A stretch of 52,730 bases of DNA from Aquitalea palustris (GCF_003693445.1 NZ_RFAR01000024.1:1-52730), one strand, 5' to 3'; shown: positions 22,202 through 30,257, counted from the first letter of the stretch. Numbers and translations are program-made. The notes: generated by a model from the sequence alone, not told the origin.

Positions 22202-23735
22202 TGCTCACCTCGTAGCGGCCCGCCAACTCAGCCAGGCTGAATGCAGTATTCATCACCCGCTGCAGCTCAGTGGTTGGCAGGTCACCAAACGCACCAGTCA
22301 GCCATGCCTGGAAGGACTCCAGATCCGGAGCGTCGGCCAGTGCCTGGCGAATCACCTGCAGCATGGCGTCCATCGGGTCAGTCGTCTTGCTGGTTAGCTG
22401 TTCCAGGAGCGGTGCCATCGGATCGGTCTGGCCCGGCTGCAAGGCATTCATTGCACGATAGCGATTCATCGCCTGCTGGGCCGGGGCATCGACCGGCACC
22501 AGAATCGCCTCGCCAGGCTTGGGGCGTTCCAGGCCGAAACGCTCATAGGTCGATTCCTGACCCAATGGCAGGCCGGCACGTACCAGGGTGTCGACCACTC
22601 CAGCCAATGCGGCCAAGTCCTCTGCCTTGTTGATCCGCAGCTTGATGGTGGGATAAGCCGACTGCACGCCCATATTGAGGTCGACCACTGGTTTGACGTA
22701 ATCGCGGGATAGCGTGGCCTCCAGCTGCTTGACGTCAGCGTCCAGGATGTCTTCCCGCACCTCGTTGTGAACCTTGCCCAGGGCATAGGCACCGCCACCA
22801 TCCGCGCCACCGGTATTGGTCGACAAGGTTTGGCCCAATACGATTTTGCTGGTCTGCTTGTCGAAGTACTCCGTCAGCCGGGCATAGATATCGACCGAGG
22901 CCGTCTTGTTGCCGGCGTCGACAAAGTCGATCTCCATGTTCTTGGGGATGGCAGCTGCGGCATCCGTCCCCAGGCTGCGCAGGGCCATCAGCAGGGTTTC
23001 AATGTCCTGCGGGGTAGCGGATACATCGTACTTGCCTACCCGCAGCGGCTGGCCATATGCCTCTGCGAACGTGACCCAGTCCTTGATGGCGTAATTGCTG
23101 AACAGGAAAGCCCAGCAGGCCATGCGCGCCAGGCCGCCCCGGATCAGCACGCCCGACTTGGCCTTGACCTTGTGGGTGATGAATTTGTAAGGGGCCAGCG
23201 CCTCACCATAGATATTGGTATCCGAGCGCAGGTAGAGAGTTTCCGGCTCCTCGCGCCGGATCTGCAACCAGTAGGGCTGCAGGTAGGACAGACCGACCGG
23301 CATCCACTGCTTGGCGCTGGTTTCCCAGTCGATCTCATGGACGCTGAAACCCTTACCGATGGCGTCCAGGATATCGAACAGGTTTTCTTTGATCGGGGCC
23401 AGGGCCTGCTCCACCAGCTCGGCAGCCCGCTGGCTGACGGTATCATCGCCGGCCGGCTCCACGTACAGCTCCAGGCCAACCAGGGCGCGCTTACGGGTCG
23501 ACAGTTCCGAGCCGTAATGCAGGTACTTCTCTTCCATGTCCTCGGCCAGGCGCAGGTAGGCACTGGCATCCCCATTCACTGCCTGGCGCAGCATGTGGCC
23601 CAGCAGCTCCGGGTCCAGCCCATGACTCGCTGAGGCGATGATTTGACGCACCCCGGTGGTGGTCGGGGTGGCGATAGTTGTTTTGAGCAGGCCGGTATTA
23701 ATCGGCTGCCCGTTGTGATCCACAATTTGCAGCAT
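22191..23735 (-). CDS. Portal protein (Mu gp29-like, DUF935), 514 aa
   Basis: The protein matches the DUF935 portal family: EDMEEKYLHYGSELSTRKRA near the N-terminus, SVHEIDWETS in the middle, and KIVLGQTLSTNTGG. It forms the ring through which DNA passes. The ATG at 23735 is preferred to the GTG nine bases earlier, because GGAG overlaps that GTG and sits eight bases from the ATG. It follows the large terminase by 18 bases. Confidence 0.9.
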   Translation of the reverse strand: MLQIVDHNGQPINTGLLKTTIATPTTTGVRQIIASASHGLDPELLGHMLRQAVNGDASAYLRLAEDMEEKYLHYGSELSTRKRALVGLELYVEPAGDDTVSQRAAELVEQALAPIKENLFDILDAIGKGFSVHEIDWETSAKQWMPVGLSYLQPYWLQIRREEPETLYLRSDTNIYGEALAPYKFITHKVKAKSGVLIRGGLARMACWAFLFSNYAIKDWVTFAEAYGQPLRVGKYDVSATPQDIETLLMALRSLGTDAAAAIPKNMEIDFVDAGNKTASVDIYARLTEYFDKQTSKIVLGQTLSTNTGGADGGGAYALGKVHNEVREDILDADVKQLEATLSRDYVKPVVDLNMGVQSAYPTIKLRINKAEDLAALAGVVDTLVRAGLPLGQESTYERFGLERPKPGEAILVPVDAPAQQAMNRYRAMNALQPGQTDPMAPLLEQLTSKTTDPMDAMLQVIRQALADAPDLESFQAWLTGAFGDLPTTELQRVMNTAFSLAELAGRYEVSNGR

Positions 23736-23753
23736 GTTTTGCACTCCGTATCG

Positions 23754-25388
23754 TTACCAGGTACCGCGCCCGAATCGGGCCGACATGGCCATGCTCCCGC
23801 GTGGGATGGACTTGTAGCCCCTGGTGGCCAGCGGCGCTGCATCAATCACGCGGGACGCATAGACGGCCAGCGCGACTCCGACCGCTACATCACCGTGGCG
23901 CTTGCCCTTGTCTTCACCGGTAGTGCGGGTGTCCGGGATGCGCGGTACCCCCTTGATGATCTGCACGGCGCGCATGTCGGCCAGCACATCCTTGTCCTTC
24001 GGCAGTCCCTCCAGGTCACCGTCTTCCAAGGCGGCTTTGACCGGGGGCATGTGTTCGCGGTACCAGCTTTCCGACAGCATCACCTGGTGGATGCGATCCG
24101 CCCCGTAGCGCTGCATGGCCACCTCGGCCAGATACTGGCCATTACCCCGTGCATCGAATGCACCACCGGCAAAGCCCGGCAGGTTATCCAGCAGGTGGAA
24201 GGTGATTTGCTCTTGCTGGCGGAAAGGCACATTGCGCATCTCCAGGATGAAGGGCACGCGCTTGACCAGGTTCTGCATTTCAATCAGCGGGACGTGGACC
24301 GACAAGTCACCGCTACGGGCAAAGTCCTCGCCGTCAAAGCTGCGGACACCACGTGGCAGCTTATCCAGCTCCGGCTGCAGCACCGAGTCAATCCAGTCCT
24401 GGCAGTGGCTGGCGCGGACATGGTCCGGTTCCAGTTCAAAGCCCAGCGGGCACTCATAGCGCAGCACCGGGGTGTCGGCAGACATCCGCTTTTCAATCAG
24501 CATACTGCTGAGCCAGTTGCCGCCACTGTTCTTGGGGACGCAGCCGTACTCTTCGTCGGCCGACTCGGGGTTCGGGGCATTCTTGTACAGATCGGCACGC
24601 CACTTTGCCTCGGCCTCGGCCGACCATTCTTTATTGGTGACGTAGCAGATGCGCTGGTACAGGCCATCGGCAATGGCATCGTCCAGCGTGATGCGGTGGA
24701 TGCTGTAGTCACGCTTGCCGGCGCGGGCTTCCAGGATCAACTCATTGAACAGGTTCTCGACCCCGTTATGGGTGCTGATCAGCCGCACCTTGTTTCCCCA
24801 CATGGTCAGGGCCAGCGCGGCCTTGAGCAGCTCCTCGAGGGACTCATGGAATGCCGCCTCATCAATCACCACGTCACCCTGCAGGCCCCGCAGGTTGGAC
24901 GGCCGGCTGGACAGTGCCTGGATTTTGAAACCCGACTTGGGGAAGCGGATCATGTAGGAAAGGATTTCCTCCTGCTTACCCTCATCCCAGAATGTCTGCT
25001 CGTACACATCAGCCTTGGCCAGCTCATTGAAGGCCTTGGCGAACAGCGCGCAGGCAGCGATGTACTCCAGCGCCATTTCCTTTTTGCTGCCCACATAGAA
25101 GGTATTGCAGCCCTGACGGCGGCGCGGCCGAGCAGCCTTTACCACGTTGCGGCCAGCTTCTGCCCAGGTCAGACCCGTCCGGCGTGACTTCTCCGCGATC
25201 ATGATCTGGGACTCGTCCTCAAACCAGCGCTGCTGGTAGGGCAGAAATACCGGCTGCTCGGCCGGGATGGCCTCGGCCACTTCCTGCGGCACCACCACCC
25301 CGGCCAGCTCCAACTCCTCGGCCAGGTTAATTTTGCGCGGGCTGCCCATGGCTTTTAATGGGGCTTGCTGCTGTACGGTTTCAGTCAT
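23754..25388 (-). CDS. Terminase large subunit (Mu gp28-like), 544 aa
   Basis: The motor ATPase has an adenine-binding FLPYQQRWF at about 48-56, a Walker A-like EKSRRTGLTW at 66-75, Walker B VVIDEAAF at 173-180 and a coupling STHNG after 204. The C-terminal half has the nuclease-type fold with GAFDARGNGQ and SESWYREHM. It packages DNA by headful cutting from host-linked copies. The ATG at 25388 overlaps the stop of the small subunit (TGATG). Confidence 0.92.
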   Translation of the reverse strand: MTETVQQQAPLKAMGSPRKINLAEELELAGVVVPQEVAEAIPAEQPVFLPYQQRWFEDESQIMIAEKSRRTGLTWAEAGRNVVKAARPRRRQGCNTFYVGSKKEMALEYIAACALFAKAFNELAKADVYEQTFWDEGKQEEILSYMIRFPKSGFKIQALSSRPSNLRGLQGDVVIDEAAFHESLEELLKAALALTMWGNKVRLISTHNGVENLFNELILEARAGKRDYSIHRITLDDAIADGLYQRICYVTNKEWSAEAEAKWRADLYKNAPNPESADEEYGCVPKNSGGNWLSSMLIEKRMSADTPVLRYECPLGFELEPDHVRASHCQDWIDSVLQPELDKLPRGVRSFDGEDFARSGDLSVHVPLIEMQNLVKRVPFILEMRNVPFRQQEQITFHLLDNLPGFAGGAFDARGNGQYLAEVAMQRYGADRIHQVMLSESWYREHMPPVKAALEDGDLEGLPKDKDVLADMRAVQIIKGVPRIPDTRTTGEDKGKRHGDVAVGVALAVYASRVIDAAPLATRGYKSIPRGSMAMSARFGRGTW

Positions 25389-25957
25389 CACTCTTTACCC
25401 AGCAGGATGCGGCGGATGCTGCTTTCCATTTGTTCGCTCATGCCATCCGACCCGCGCAGTTCTTCCAGCTTCTGCTCCTGCTCGGCCAGCAGGGACTCGC
25501 GTGCTTTCTCCTCGATGCGCGCTTGCTCTTCCAAGCGGAATTTCTTCTGGCTGTTGCTGGCCCGGCTCAAGGTGGCGATGTTCTTGGCCACCTTGGAAAG
25601 CAGGCTGATTCGGTCTTCATTAGAGACACCCTCATCACCCGCTTCCTGCAGATCAACAATGGACTCGAACAACTGAGTTTGTACTAGGGCGAGCAAGGCT
25701 TCAGAGCGGGTGTCCGTGTCATCCGATGCGCCCTGGGTCAGCAGCTTGGCCTCTTCGGTACTGGCGCGGATCGCAGCAAAGCGGCGTTCGATCTTCTGGC
25801 CATAGCGGTGGATTGCCGACTTGCTGATGCTGTAGCCCTTGTCGCGCAGCAGCTCCTCCAGTGCCTGGTAGCCACTGAAGTTGCCGTCGACCAGAGACTG
25901 GTCCAGCCAGGTACGCACCTCGGCTGGCAACATGGAAACGCTGTTGCGTGCGGCCAT
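25388..25957 (-). CDS. Terminase small subunit (Mu gp27-like, DUF3486), 189 aa
   Basis: The protein has the DUF3486 pattern: PAEVRTWLDQSLVDGNFSGY and then YSISKSAIHRYGQKIERRF, a helix-turn-helix that contacts the packaging site. A long coiled segment (EEQARIEEKARESLLAEQEQ) follows for oligomerisation. It precedes the large subunit with overlapping stop and start, the normal packaging gene order. Confidence 0.9.
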   Translation of the reverse strand: MAARNSVSMLPAEVRTWLDQSLVDGNFSGYQALEELLRDKGYSISKSAIHRYGQKIERRFAAIRASTEEAKLLTQGASDDTDTRSEALLALVQTQLFESIVDLQEAGDEGVSNEDRISLLSKVAKNIATLSRASNSQKKFRLEEQARIEEKARESLLAEQEQKLEELRGSDGMSEQMESSIRRILLGKE

Positions 25958-25958
25958 C

Positions 25959-26273
25959 TTATTTATCCCAGTACTTTTCGGGACGGGCGATACCTGGCTG
26001 GCAGTCGATGGTGTACTCAGCCAGGTCTACGCCATAGCGGGTGATGTCCGCCCACCAGCGGCCGGATGGTTCCTTGCGCAGTTTCACCATGGCGCGGTCT
26101 TCCAGATAGTCCAGCTCCTTGCGGACCTCCAGCGGAGACACATCCGGAATGATGGCGCGCATGGTCTGCTGGATCACATCCTCAGTGATCTCATTGGGCC
26201 GAGCGTTATAGGTGGCCAGCACCAGATACCAGCGGATGCTCTCGCGGCGTACTTTGGCGGTATCAATATTCAT
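25959..26273 (-). CDS. Mu gp26-like winged-helix-type phage protein, 104 aa
   Basis: The 104-residue product has a helical N-terminus (RRESIRWYLVLATYNARP) and a wing-like end (DYLEDRAMVKLRKEPSGRWW), a pattern typical of small winged-helix proteins. In Mu-like phages a protein of this size and pattern precedes the small terminase. It probably binds DNA or the terminase. It overlaps the upstream gene by four bases. Confidence 0.7.
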   Translation of the reverse strand: MNIDTAKVRRESIRWYLVLATYNARPNEITEDVIQQTMRAIIPDVSPLEVRKELDYLEDRAMVKLRKEPSGRWWADITRYGVDLAEYTIDCQPGIARPEKYWDK

Positions 26274-26698
26274 TGCTGCTGTCCTTTCAATTGGACGTTT
26301 TCGATTTTGAGGGCGAGGCTATCCAGCTTGGCCTCGATCACGGTCTGGTTGCGGACGTAGTCTTCCCGGCGCACGTACTGCAACGGCAGTTCAGCCTGGA
26401 AGCGCAGGAAGTCTTTTTCGATGCGCTGCCAGCCATCGGCCTCGCGCCGGTTCTGATCCATCAGCTCGGCAAAGCGGGTGTCCCAGTGTTTGCTAGCATC
26501 TTTGTTGGCTTCATCAATCGCCTGGAAGCGCTGATCCAGGCGCAGCTCTGCGGCCTTGTTAGCGGCATCAATGGTCTGAAAGCGCTGGTCTAGGCGCTTT
26601 TCAATCTCGCCCAGCAGCAACTTACCGAAGGTGAACACCACACCCAGGAAGCCCAACAGCAGGCCGACCAGGTACCAAAATTCAACAGTGACCGTCAC
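26270..26698 (-). CDS. Membrane-anchored coiled-coil protein (DUF2730-like), 142 aa
   Basis: A single membrane segment spans residues 6-28 (EFWYLVGLLLGFLGVVFTFG). The rest is a charged coiled coil with two near-identical units RLDQRFQTIDAANK and RLDQRFQAIDEANK. The pattern fits gp25/DUF2730 proteins of Mu-like phages, whose role is not settled. It overlaps the gene on each side by four bases, within the lysis-packaging operon. Confidence 0.7.
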   Translation of the reverse strand: MTVTVEFWYLVGLLLGFLGVVFTFGKLLLGEIEKRLDQRFQTIDAANKAAELRLDQRFQAIDEANKDASKHWDTRFAELMDQNRREADGWQRIEKDFLRFQAELPLQYVRREDYVRNQTVIEAKLDSLALKIENVQLKGQQQ

Positions 26699-26904
26699 CG
26701 GCTTCCCCCTCGGCGCTCAACGGCGCTCTGACAACGCGTGCAACGTAGGCCTGGTGCCGCAGCCTGGCGTTCTTGAGGAATTTCGCCCCCACAGTCGATG
26801 CAATGACTGGCTGGCGGGCCATGCGGCACCAGTGCCTGGCGTGCAGCAATGTGGCCTTCGCGCTCGTCCAGCTCTAGCTTCTGGGCACGATCAAACGGAT
26901 CCAT
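26695..26904 (-). CDS. TraR/DksA-type zinc-finger protein, 69 aa
   Basis: The 69-residue product has the TraR pattern: an N-terminal acidic helix (ELDEREGHIAARQAL) and a four-Cys finger with CIDC and CTRC. TraR-type proteins bind in the RNA polymerase secondary channel and alter host transcription without ppGpp. The ATG at 26904 follows GGGGG by six bases; a longer in-frame version is unlikely. It overlaps the upstream gene by 14 bases. Confidence 0.8.
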   Translation of the reverse strand: MDPFDRAQKLELDEREGHIAARQALVPHGPPASHCIDCGGEIPQERQAAAPGLRCTRCQSAVERRGGSR

Positions 26905-27091
26905 CAAAGACCCCCATCGCTCGATCTGCCCAGTACAGTGCTTCAGACAGCCGTTTTGCAGCCTCTTTTGCACACTCCGCATCACCACCAAGGCGGGCGA
27001 TCTGGCCGACAACAGCCGCCAGTGCTGCGCCCTTTATTTCCAGCGACTCCATCAACTGGCCTTGCTCGTTTTGGATGGTCAGATCGGTCAT
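26891..27091 (-). CDS. Small helical phage protein, 66 aa
   Basis: The 66-residue product is predicted to be two helices (IKGAALAAVVGQIARLG and CAKEAAKRLSEALYWADRA), acidic at the start. It shares one base with the upstream gene stop and overlaps the TraR-like gene downstream. It belongs to the lysis-packaging operon. No function is recognised. Confidence 0.65.
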   Translation of the reverse strand: MTDLTIQNEQGQLMESLEIKGAALAAVVGQIARLGGDAECAKEAAKRLSEALYWADRAMGVFDGSV

Positions 27092-27249
27092 TACTCACCC
27101 CACGCGTCAAACCAGGCCTGTTCAACAGACTTTCCGGCTTCATAGTCTTCACGCCAGGCATCCACATCGGCCGCGCTACCGCCTTTTTTCCGGGCATAAG
27201 ACTTCAGTGCCTCATACCAGTCGTGAAAATTGCTGTTCTCTTTATTCAT
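27091..27249 (-). CDS. Small charged phage protein, 52 aa
   Basis: The ATG at 27249 has AAGGA six bases upstream, which decides against a longer start. The product is 52 residues, helical and rich in aromatic and charged residues (FHDWYEALKSYARKKGG). It overlaps the end of the spanin gene by four bases. The function is unknown; the place is between lysis and packaging genes. Confidence 0.6.
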   Translation of the reverse strand: MNKENSNFHDWYEALKSYARKKGGSAADVDAWREDYEAGKSVEQAWFDAWGE

Positions 27250-27854
27250 GGCGCGTCCTTGGTATGCAGAGTGATGAAGGCATCCAGCTGCTGCTCCAGC
27301 TTCTGGCACCACTGGCCGTAATCCGCCGAGTGCATCAGGAGGTCTGTGGGAGATAGCCCGGAGCTGGCGCTGCTGGCTTGATCGGCTTTTGCAGCATCTC
27401 CGGGGTTGGCTGCGGGCAGACCCGAATAACCTGCGCTGGCGGGGTAGCCGAGGTTTTGGGAATAGAGGCGCAGGCTTGCAGGGCCAATACCAGTCCAGCG
27501 AGGACCATCAGCTTGTACGACATGGGGAATCTCCTGTTTCAGTTGCTGCTGGGTGCGGGCGAGCTGGGCGCGGGTATCCAGCAGGGCAGCACCAACCTGG
27601 TTGGCCTGCTGCTCCAAGGCTTGCTTGTCGCGCAGGGCCGTGGCCAGCTCAGCGGCCCATTGGTCCTTGAACTTGCCCAGCTGCTTTTCGTAGTCAGCGA
27701 CCAGGCCAAGACGGACTTTTTCATCCGTCTTGTTCTGGTCGGCGGCCCCGACCTCATAGCCGAGGTGATGCACCTGGTAGGTAATGAAAGCCAAGCCAGC
27801 CCCGATGGCTAGTGCCTTTGCCCATGCAGGGATAAGCGGGACAGACAGATTCAT
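27246..27854 (-). CDS. Rz-like inner-membrane spanin, 202 aa
   Basis: A single N-terminal membrane segment (residues 10-27, WAKALAIGAGLAFITYQV) precedes a long periplasmic coiled coil (residues of about 45-115, with LRDKQALEQQANQVG). This is the i-spanin layout. It disrupts the outer membrane after the amidase opens the wall. A lipoprotein gene is nested in another frame inside it. The C-terminal 80 residues are flexible, probably because that DNA also encodes the lipoprotein. Confidence 0.8.
   Translation of the reverse strand: MNLSVPLIPAWAKALAIGAGLAFITYQVHHLGYEVGAADQNKTDEKVRLGLVADYEKQLGKFKDQWAAELATALRDKQALEQQANQVGAALLDTRAQLARTQQQLKQEIPHVVQADGPRWTGIGPASLRLYSQNLGYPASAGYSGLPAANPGDAAKADQASSASSGLSPTDLLMHSADYGQWCQKLEQQLDAFITLHTKDAP
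27335..27523 (-). CDS. Rz1-like outer-membrane spanin lipoprotein, nested in Rz
   Basis: The 62-residue product has a signal with lipobox LQAC (Cys at residue 18) and a mature part rich in Pro (QPTPEMLQKPIKPAAPAPG). These are the marks of Rz1-type o-spanins. It lies wholly inside the spanin gene in a different frame, like lambda Rz1. It would pair with the i-spanin across the periplasm. Confidence 0.8.
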   Translation of the reverse strand: MSYKLMVLAGLVLALQACASIPKTSATPPAQVIRVCPQPTPEMLQKPIKPAAPAPGYLPQTS

Positions 27855-28093
27855 GGCGTGTCTCCTGCTGCCGGAGTGGGCAAGGCATCACGGGCAATGG
27901 CTGCCCGCTTGCTGGCCTGGGCATGCGTTACCCAAGCGGCCAGATAGAGGCCATACAGCCATTCCGTGGCGCGGCCATGCACCACCTCCCAGACCAAGGC
28001 AAAGGTGGTGGCCACCAGGGCGACCGCGATGCAGAATTTGCTCTGCGACAGACGCTGGGTAACCGGGTTGGTGAGGATGTCAGCGAGTTGCAC
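27851..28093 (-). CDS. Holin-like membrane protein, 80 aa
   Basis: Two membrane segments are visible (FCIAVALVATTFALVWEVV, about residues 20-38, and TEWLYGLYLAAWVT, about 43-56). A short charged tail follows. The start is a GTG at 28093 behind AAGGA at nine bases. Placed between the amidase and the spanins, it fits a holin that releases or permits the endolysin. The two-segment topology would be class II. Confidence 0.65.
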   Translation of the reverse strand: MQLADILTNPVTQRLSQSKFCIAVALVATTFALVWEVVHGRATEWLYGLYLAAWVTHAQASKRAAIARDALPTPAAGDTP

Positions 28094-28259
28094 GACGGAG
28101 GTTCCTTCTCTTGACTGCTGCGCGCCGGGCCTTGGCCACACCACTAGGACCACGATGGCCTACCGGTGCAGCCTGGTGCCCCAGCAACCGCCAGGAAAAC
28201 GGCGGCTGATGGTGGGCTGCCAGTGCATGCAGCAACAGGTAAATGAGCGGCCGGTGCAT
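28080..28259 (-). CDS. Possible small basic protein, 59 aa
   Basis: The ATG at 28259 overlaps the stop of the amidase gene (TAATG), and the frame runs to 28080 inside the start of the holin gene. The product has a short hydrophobic start (PLIYLLLHALAAHH) and a very basic end. Coupling geometry supports translation. The His- and Arg-rich composition is also what an out-of-frame reading can give, so it is tentative. Confidence 0.45.
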   Translation of the reverse strand: MHRPLIYLLLHALAAHHQPPFSWRLLGHQAAPVGHRGPSGVAKARRAAVKRRNLRRATR

Positions 28260-28780
28260 TAGCTGGCAAGGACGTTCTTGGCCTGTGGCTTCATGCCGGC
28301 AGCCAGCCAGTCTGCAACGGTGAAGCCAGGGCAGGTCTTGGTCCATTCGCTGGGTTCAATCGTCCCGTCACCATTCAGGTCGGGAGACCGATCGCGGTGG
28401 CCAACCACGGGCACACCCGGATACTTGGCTAGCAGCGATTTCACCAGACTGGTCAGCGCACCCCACTGCGCGGTGCTGTACTGGTCAGTCCCCACCATGC
28501 AGATACCGATGGAGTTGGCATTGTGGCCAGCCACATGCGCGCCGATTTCATCCAGGGCGCGGCCGGTGGACTTGCTGCCATCCACGTCTAGGACGAAGTG
28601 GTAGCCGATGGCCTTGAGATCGGGGTTATAGGCGGCAATGGCAGCCGGCTGGCGGTGAAAACCGCGCTGGGCATGCCACTGGTCAATGACGGCTGCAGCC
28701 GACTTGGACGCGGAACCGAGTACTTTGCCGTTGGGGCTAGCGGCACAGTGAATGACAATCAGATTGATGGTACGGGACAC
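28259..28780 (-). CDS. Endolysin: N-acetylmuramoyl-L-alanine amidase with EF-hand-like insert, 173 aa
   Basis: This is a zinc amidase of the amidase_2/PGRP type. Zinc ligands appear at His11 (VIHCA), His128 (GHRDRSPD) and Cys150 (TCPGF), with Tyr60 in IGYHF. Between His128 and Cys150 lies DLNGDGTIEPSE (134-145), which fits an EF-hand calcium loop at positions 1, 3, 5, 7, 9 and 12. It cleaves the bond between muramic acid and the stem peptide. The start is a GTG behind AGGA. It is the first gene of the lysis operon. Confidence 0.9.
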   Translation of the reverse strand: MSRTINLIVIHCAASPNGKVLGSASKSAAAVIDQWHAQRGFHRQPAAIAAYNPDLKAIGYHFVLDVDGSKSTGRALDEIGAHVAGHNANSIGICMVGTDQYSTAQWGALTSLVKSLLAKYPGVPVVGHRDRSPDLNGDGTIEPSEWTKTCPGFTVADWLAAGMKPQAKNVLAS

Positions 28781-28809
28781 GATTTTTCCTCATGCGAGAC
28801 ATGAGGCCA

Positions 28810-28856
28810 ATCGTAGGGAAAGTCGGGAGGTAGACAGATTGGGAAGGGGTTCGGTA
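28810..28856 (-). promoter_or_regulatory. Predicted late promoter of the lysis-packaging operon
   Basis: On the minus strand TACCGAACCCCTTCC (28856 to 28842) differs from the element at the other strong sites by one base. Exactly 26 bases downstream is TACGAT (28815 to 28810), a good -10 hexamer. Transcription would start near 28803, giving a 22-base leader with AGGA before the amidase GTG. This corresponds to Mu Plys. Confidence 0.7.
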
Positions 28857-28889
28857 ATCCACATCGGGTGCGGAACAAGGATAAGACAA

Positions 28890-28919
28890 GACCCCCATCC
28901 AGCTACTGTGGTGGGGGTC
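28890..28919. terminator. Terminator separating early/middle from late genes
   Basis: GACCCCCA (28890-28897) pairs with TGGGGGTC (28912-28919), with further imperfect pairing toward the loop. On the minus strand it is followed by TTGTCTTATCC. It comes right after the 37-residue gene and just before the late lysis promoter. Confidence 0.65.
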
Positions 28920-28925
28920 CGTGAT

Positions 28926-29039
28926 TTACTTCTTACTGATGTAAATCTTGAACGGCTTGACCTTGGCTCGGATCAACTGACCATTCACATGGCGTGTCCA
29001 GCGCAAGATGAACGTTCCGCGTTCGTCTTCATAAGTCAT
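28926..29039 (-). CDS. Small basic protein, 37 aa
   Basis: The ATG at 29039 follows GGAG by seven bases, a much better site than the upstream in-frame starts. The 37-residue product ends in VKPFKIYISKK and has a beta-type pattern. It is flanked by a terminator. It could be a small regulator or a transcription-unit remnant. No family is recognised. Confidence 0.5.
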   Translation of the reverse strand: MTYEDERGTFILRWTRHVNGQLIRAKVKPFKIYISKK

Positions 29040-29198
29040 GGCTTTTCTCCAATAGACTTGGGTTGCCATCACTTGTTTCTTGGACAATGCTGTGTTCTCT
29101 ATGTATAATTCCAAGGCTACTTGTATTACACAACATTGCAGACTGCGGATGGAAAACAGTCTTGTCTAGCTGTACTTGGCGGTACTGCTAGCACCTAA

Positions 29199-29232
29199 AG
29201 GGGCTTGCCATGTTGGCGCATGGTAAGCCTCT
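29199..29232 (-). terminator. Terminator-like hairpin after the ImmA gene
   Basis: The arms 29199-29212 and 29219-29232 pair over 14 positions with two mismatches around a six-base loop. On the minus strand TTTAGG follows. It is six bases after the stop of the metallopeptidase gene and would end the XRE-ImmA transcript. Confidence 0.55.
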
Positions 29233-29237
29233 GTTCT

Positions 29238-29744
29238 TTAGAACAAGTTCAACTGCTTCGGCAGCCCCTTCGGGAAAATTGCTTGCAAAGCTGCTGTTGC
29301 AAATACGTCTGCTTGCCATTCTGAATCTTCCTCCTGAACAGCTGCCGTATCACGTTTAAAGTGCAGTACTGGCTTGTGACTTAAGAAGATGTGCCCAAGC
29401 TCATGGAACAAAACGAACAAGGCTTCCGGATCGTTCTCTGCCATCCGCACATATAGTGTGTTCGGCATAACAATGGTCATTGTGGATGGCTCGCAAAGTG
29501 CCTCTGCAATTCCATACAACTCCCATTTTTCATCTTCGATTGGGTCTAAATCTAACGGAATGCCATGATGGGCACGTAGATTCTCAATCGCCTCAAGAAC
29601 AGATATGTGCTTTTTGCTATTGAGCTGCAACAGTTTGCAGAGCCTCCTGGCATAGAACTCAATATCAGATTGGTTCACTGGGGCGACTCGCTGCCCGCGC
29701 AGAAAATACTGCTCAGAAAATTCACCACATTGCTCGCTTATCAT
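29238..29744 (-). CDS. ImmA/IrrE-family metallopeptidase, 168 aa
   Basis: The zinc motif HELGH appears at about residue 114 (FVLFHELGHIFLSH), followed by an acidic EEDSEWQADVFATAAL helix carrying the third ligand. These peptidases typically cleave a partner XRE repressor to switch on genes. It is encoded 12 bases after an XRE-type gene, so it very probably acts on that protein. The stretch is AT-rich compared with the phage structural genes. Confidence 0.85.
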   Translation of the reverse strand: MISEQCGEFSEQYFLRGQRVAPVNQSDIEFYARRLCKLLQLNSKKHISVLEAIENLRAHHGIPLDLDPIEDEKWELYGIAEALCEPSTMTIVMPNTLYVRMAENDPEALFVLFHELGHIFLSHKPVLHFKRDTAAVQEEDSEWQADVFATAALQAIFPKGLPKQLNLF

Positions 29745-29756
29745 CCATTTTTTTCC

Positions 29757-30113
29757 TTATCTGTTGGCGTACAAATTCTCGAAAAATTCACGAATCCTTT
29801 GCAGATCTTCCTGTGAAAAATCAGACTTTGCAAAGCCGGATACAAGTAACTGATGCTGTAAGGGCAAGCCACTGATAGATACATTCTCGTTGGCTGCATC
29901 TGCATACTTCGAGAGGTTTTCAATAGGCACACCCAAGTCTTTAAAGTATTTATCAATCTTCTCAACCCAGGGAGCGGGGATCTTGTTTCGCCCCGTTTCC
30001 ATAGCACTGAGGAACGCCGGAGACGTACCCAGATCGTTCGCCATAGCCATGAGAGTCTTCTTGACCTGTCCCCGAGCTTGGCGAACCTCCTGTCCAAACT
30101 TGGTTATCTTCAT
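29757..30113 (-). CDS. XRE-family regulator paired with ImmA, 118 aa
   Basis: Residues of about 5-60 form a helix-turn-helix (FGQEVRQARGQVKKTLMAMA, then PAFLSAMETGRNKIP). The C-terminal half is a helical linker that could hold the cleavage or interaction site for the ImmA-like protease. The ATG at 30113 has GGAG eight bases upstream. It probably binds the palindrome at its own promoter (30258-30302). Confidence 0.8.
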   Translation of the reverse strand: MKITKFGQEVRQARGQVKKTLMAMANDLGTSPAFLSAMETGRNKIPAPWVEKIDKYFKDLGVPIENLSKYADAANENVSISGLPLQHQLLVSGFAKSDFSQEDLQRIREFFENLYANR

Positions 30114-30257
30114 AGTTGACACTCCAAACAATAAAACAACATTTTCCCCTGCAGCCATTCACGTCCGTACTGCGATGCTTCCATGAAAGGGCAGACCATT
30201 TAGATTTTTCAAATTTATGTGTTACTCAGCAACGATGGTTACATGGCAACAAATCGG

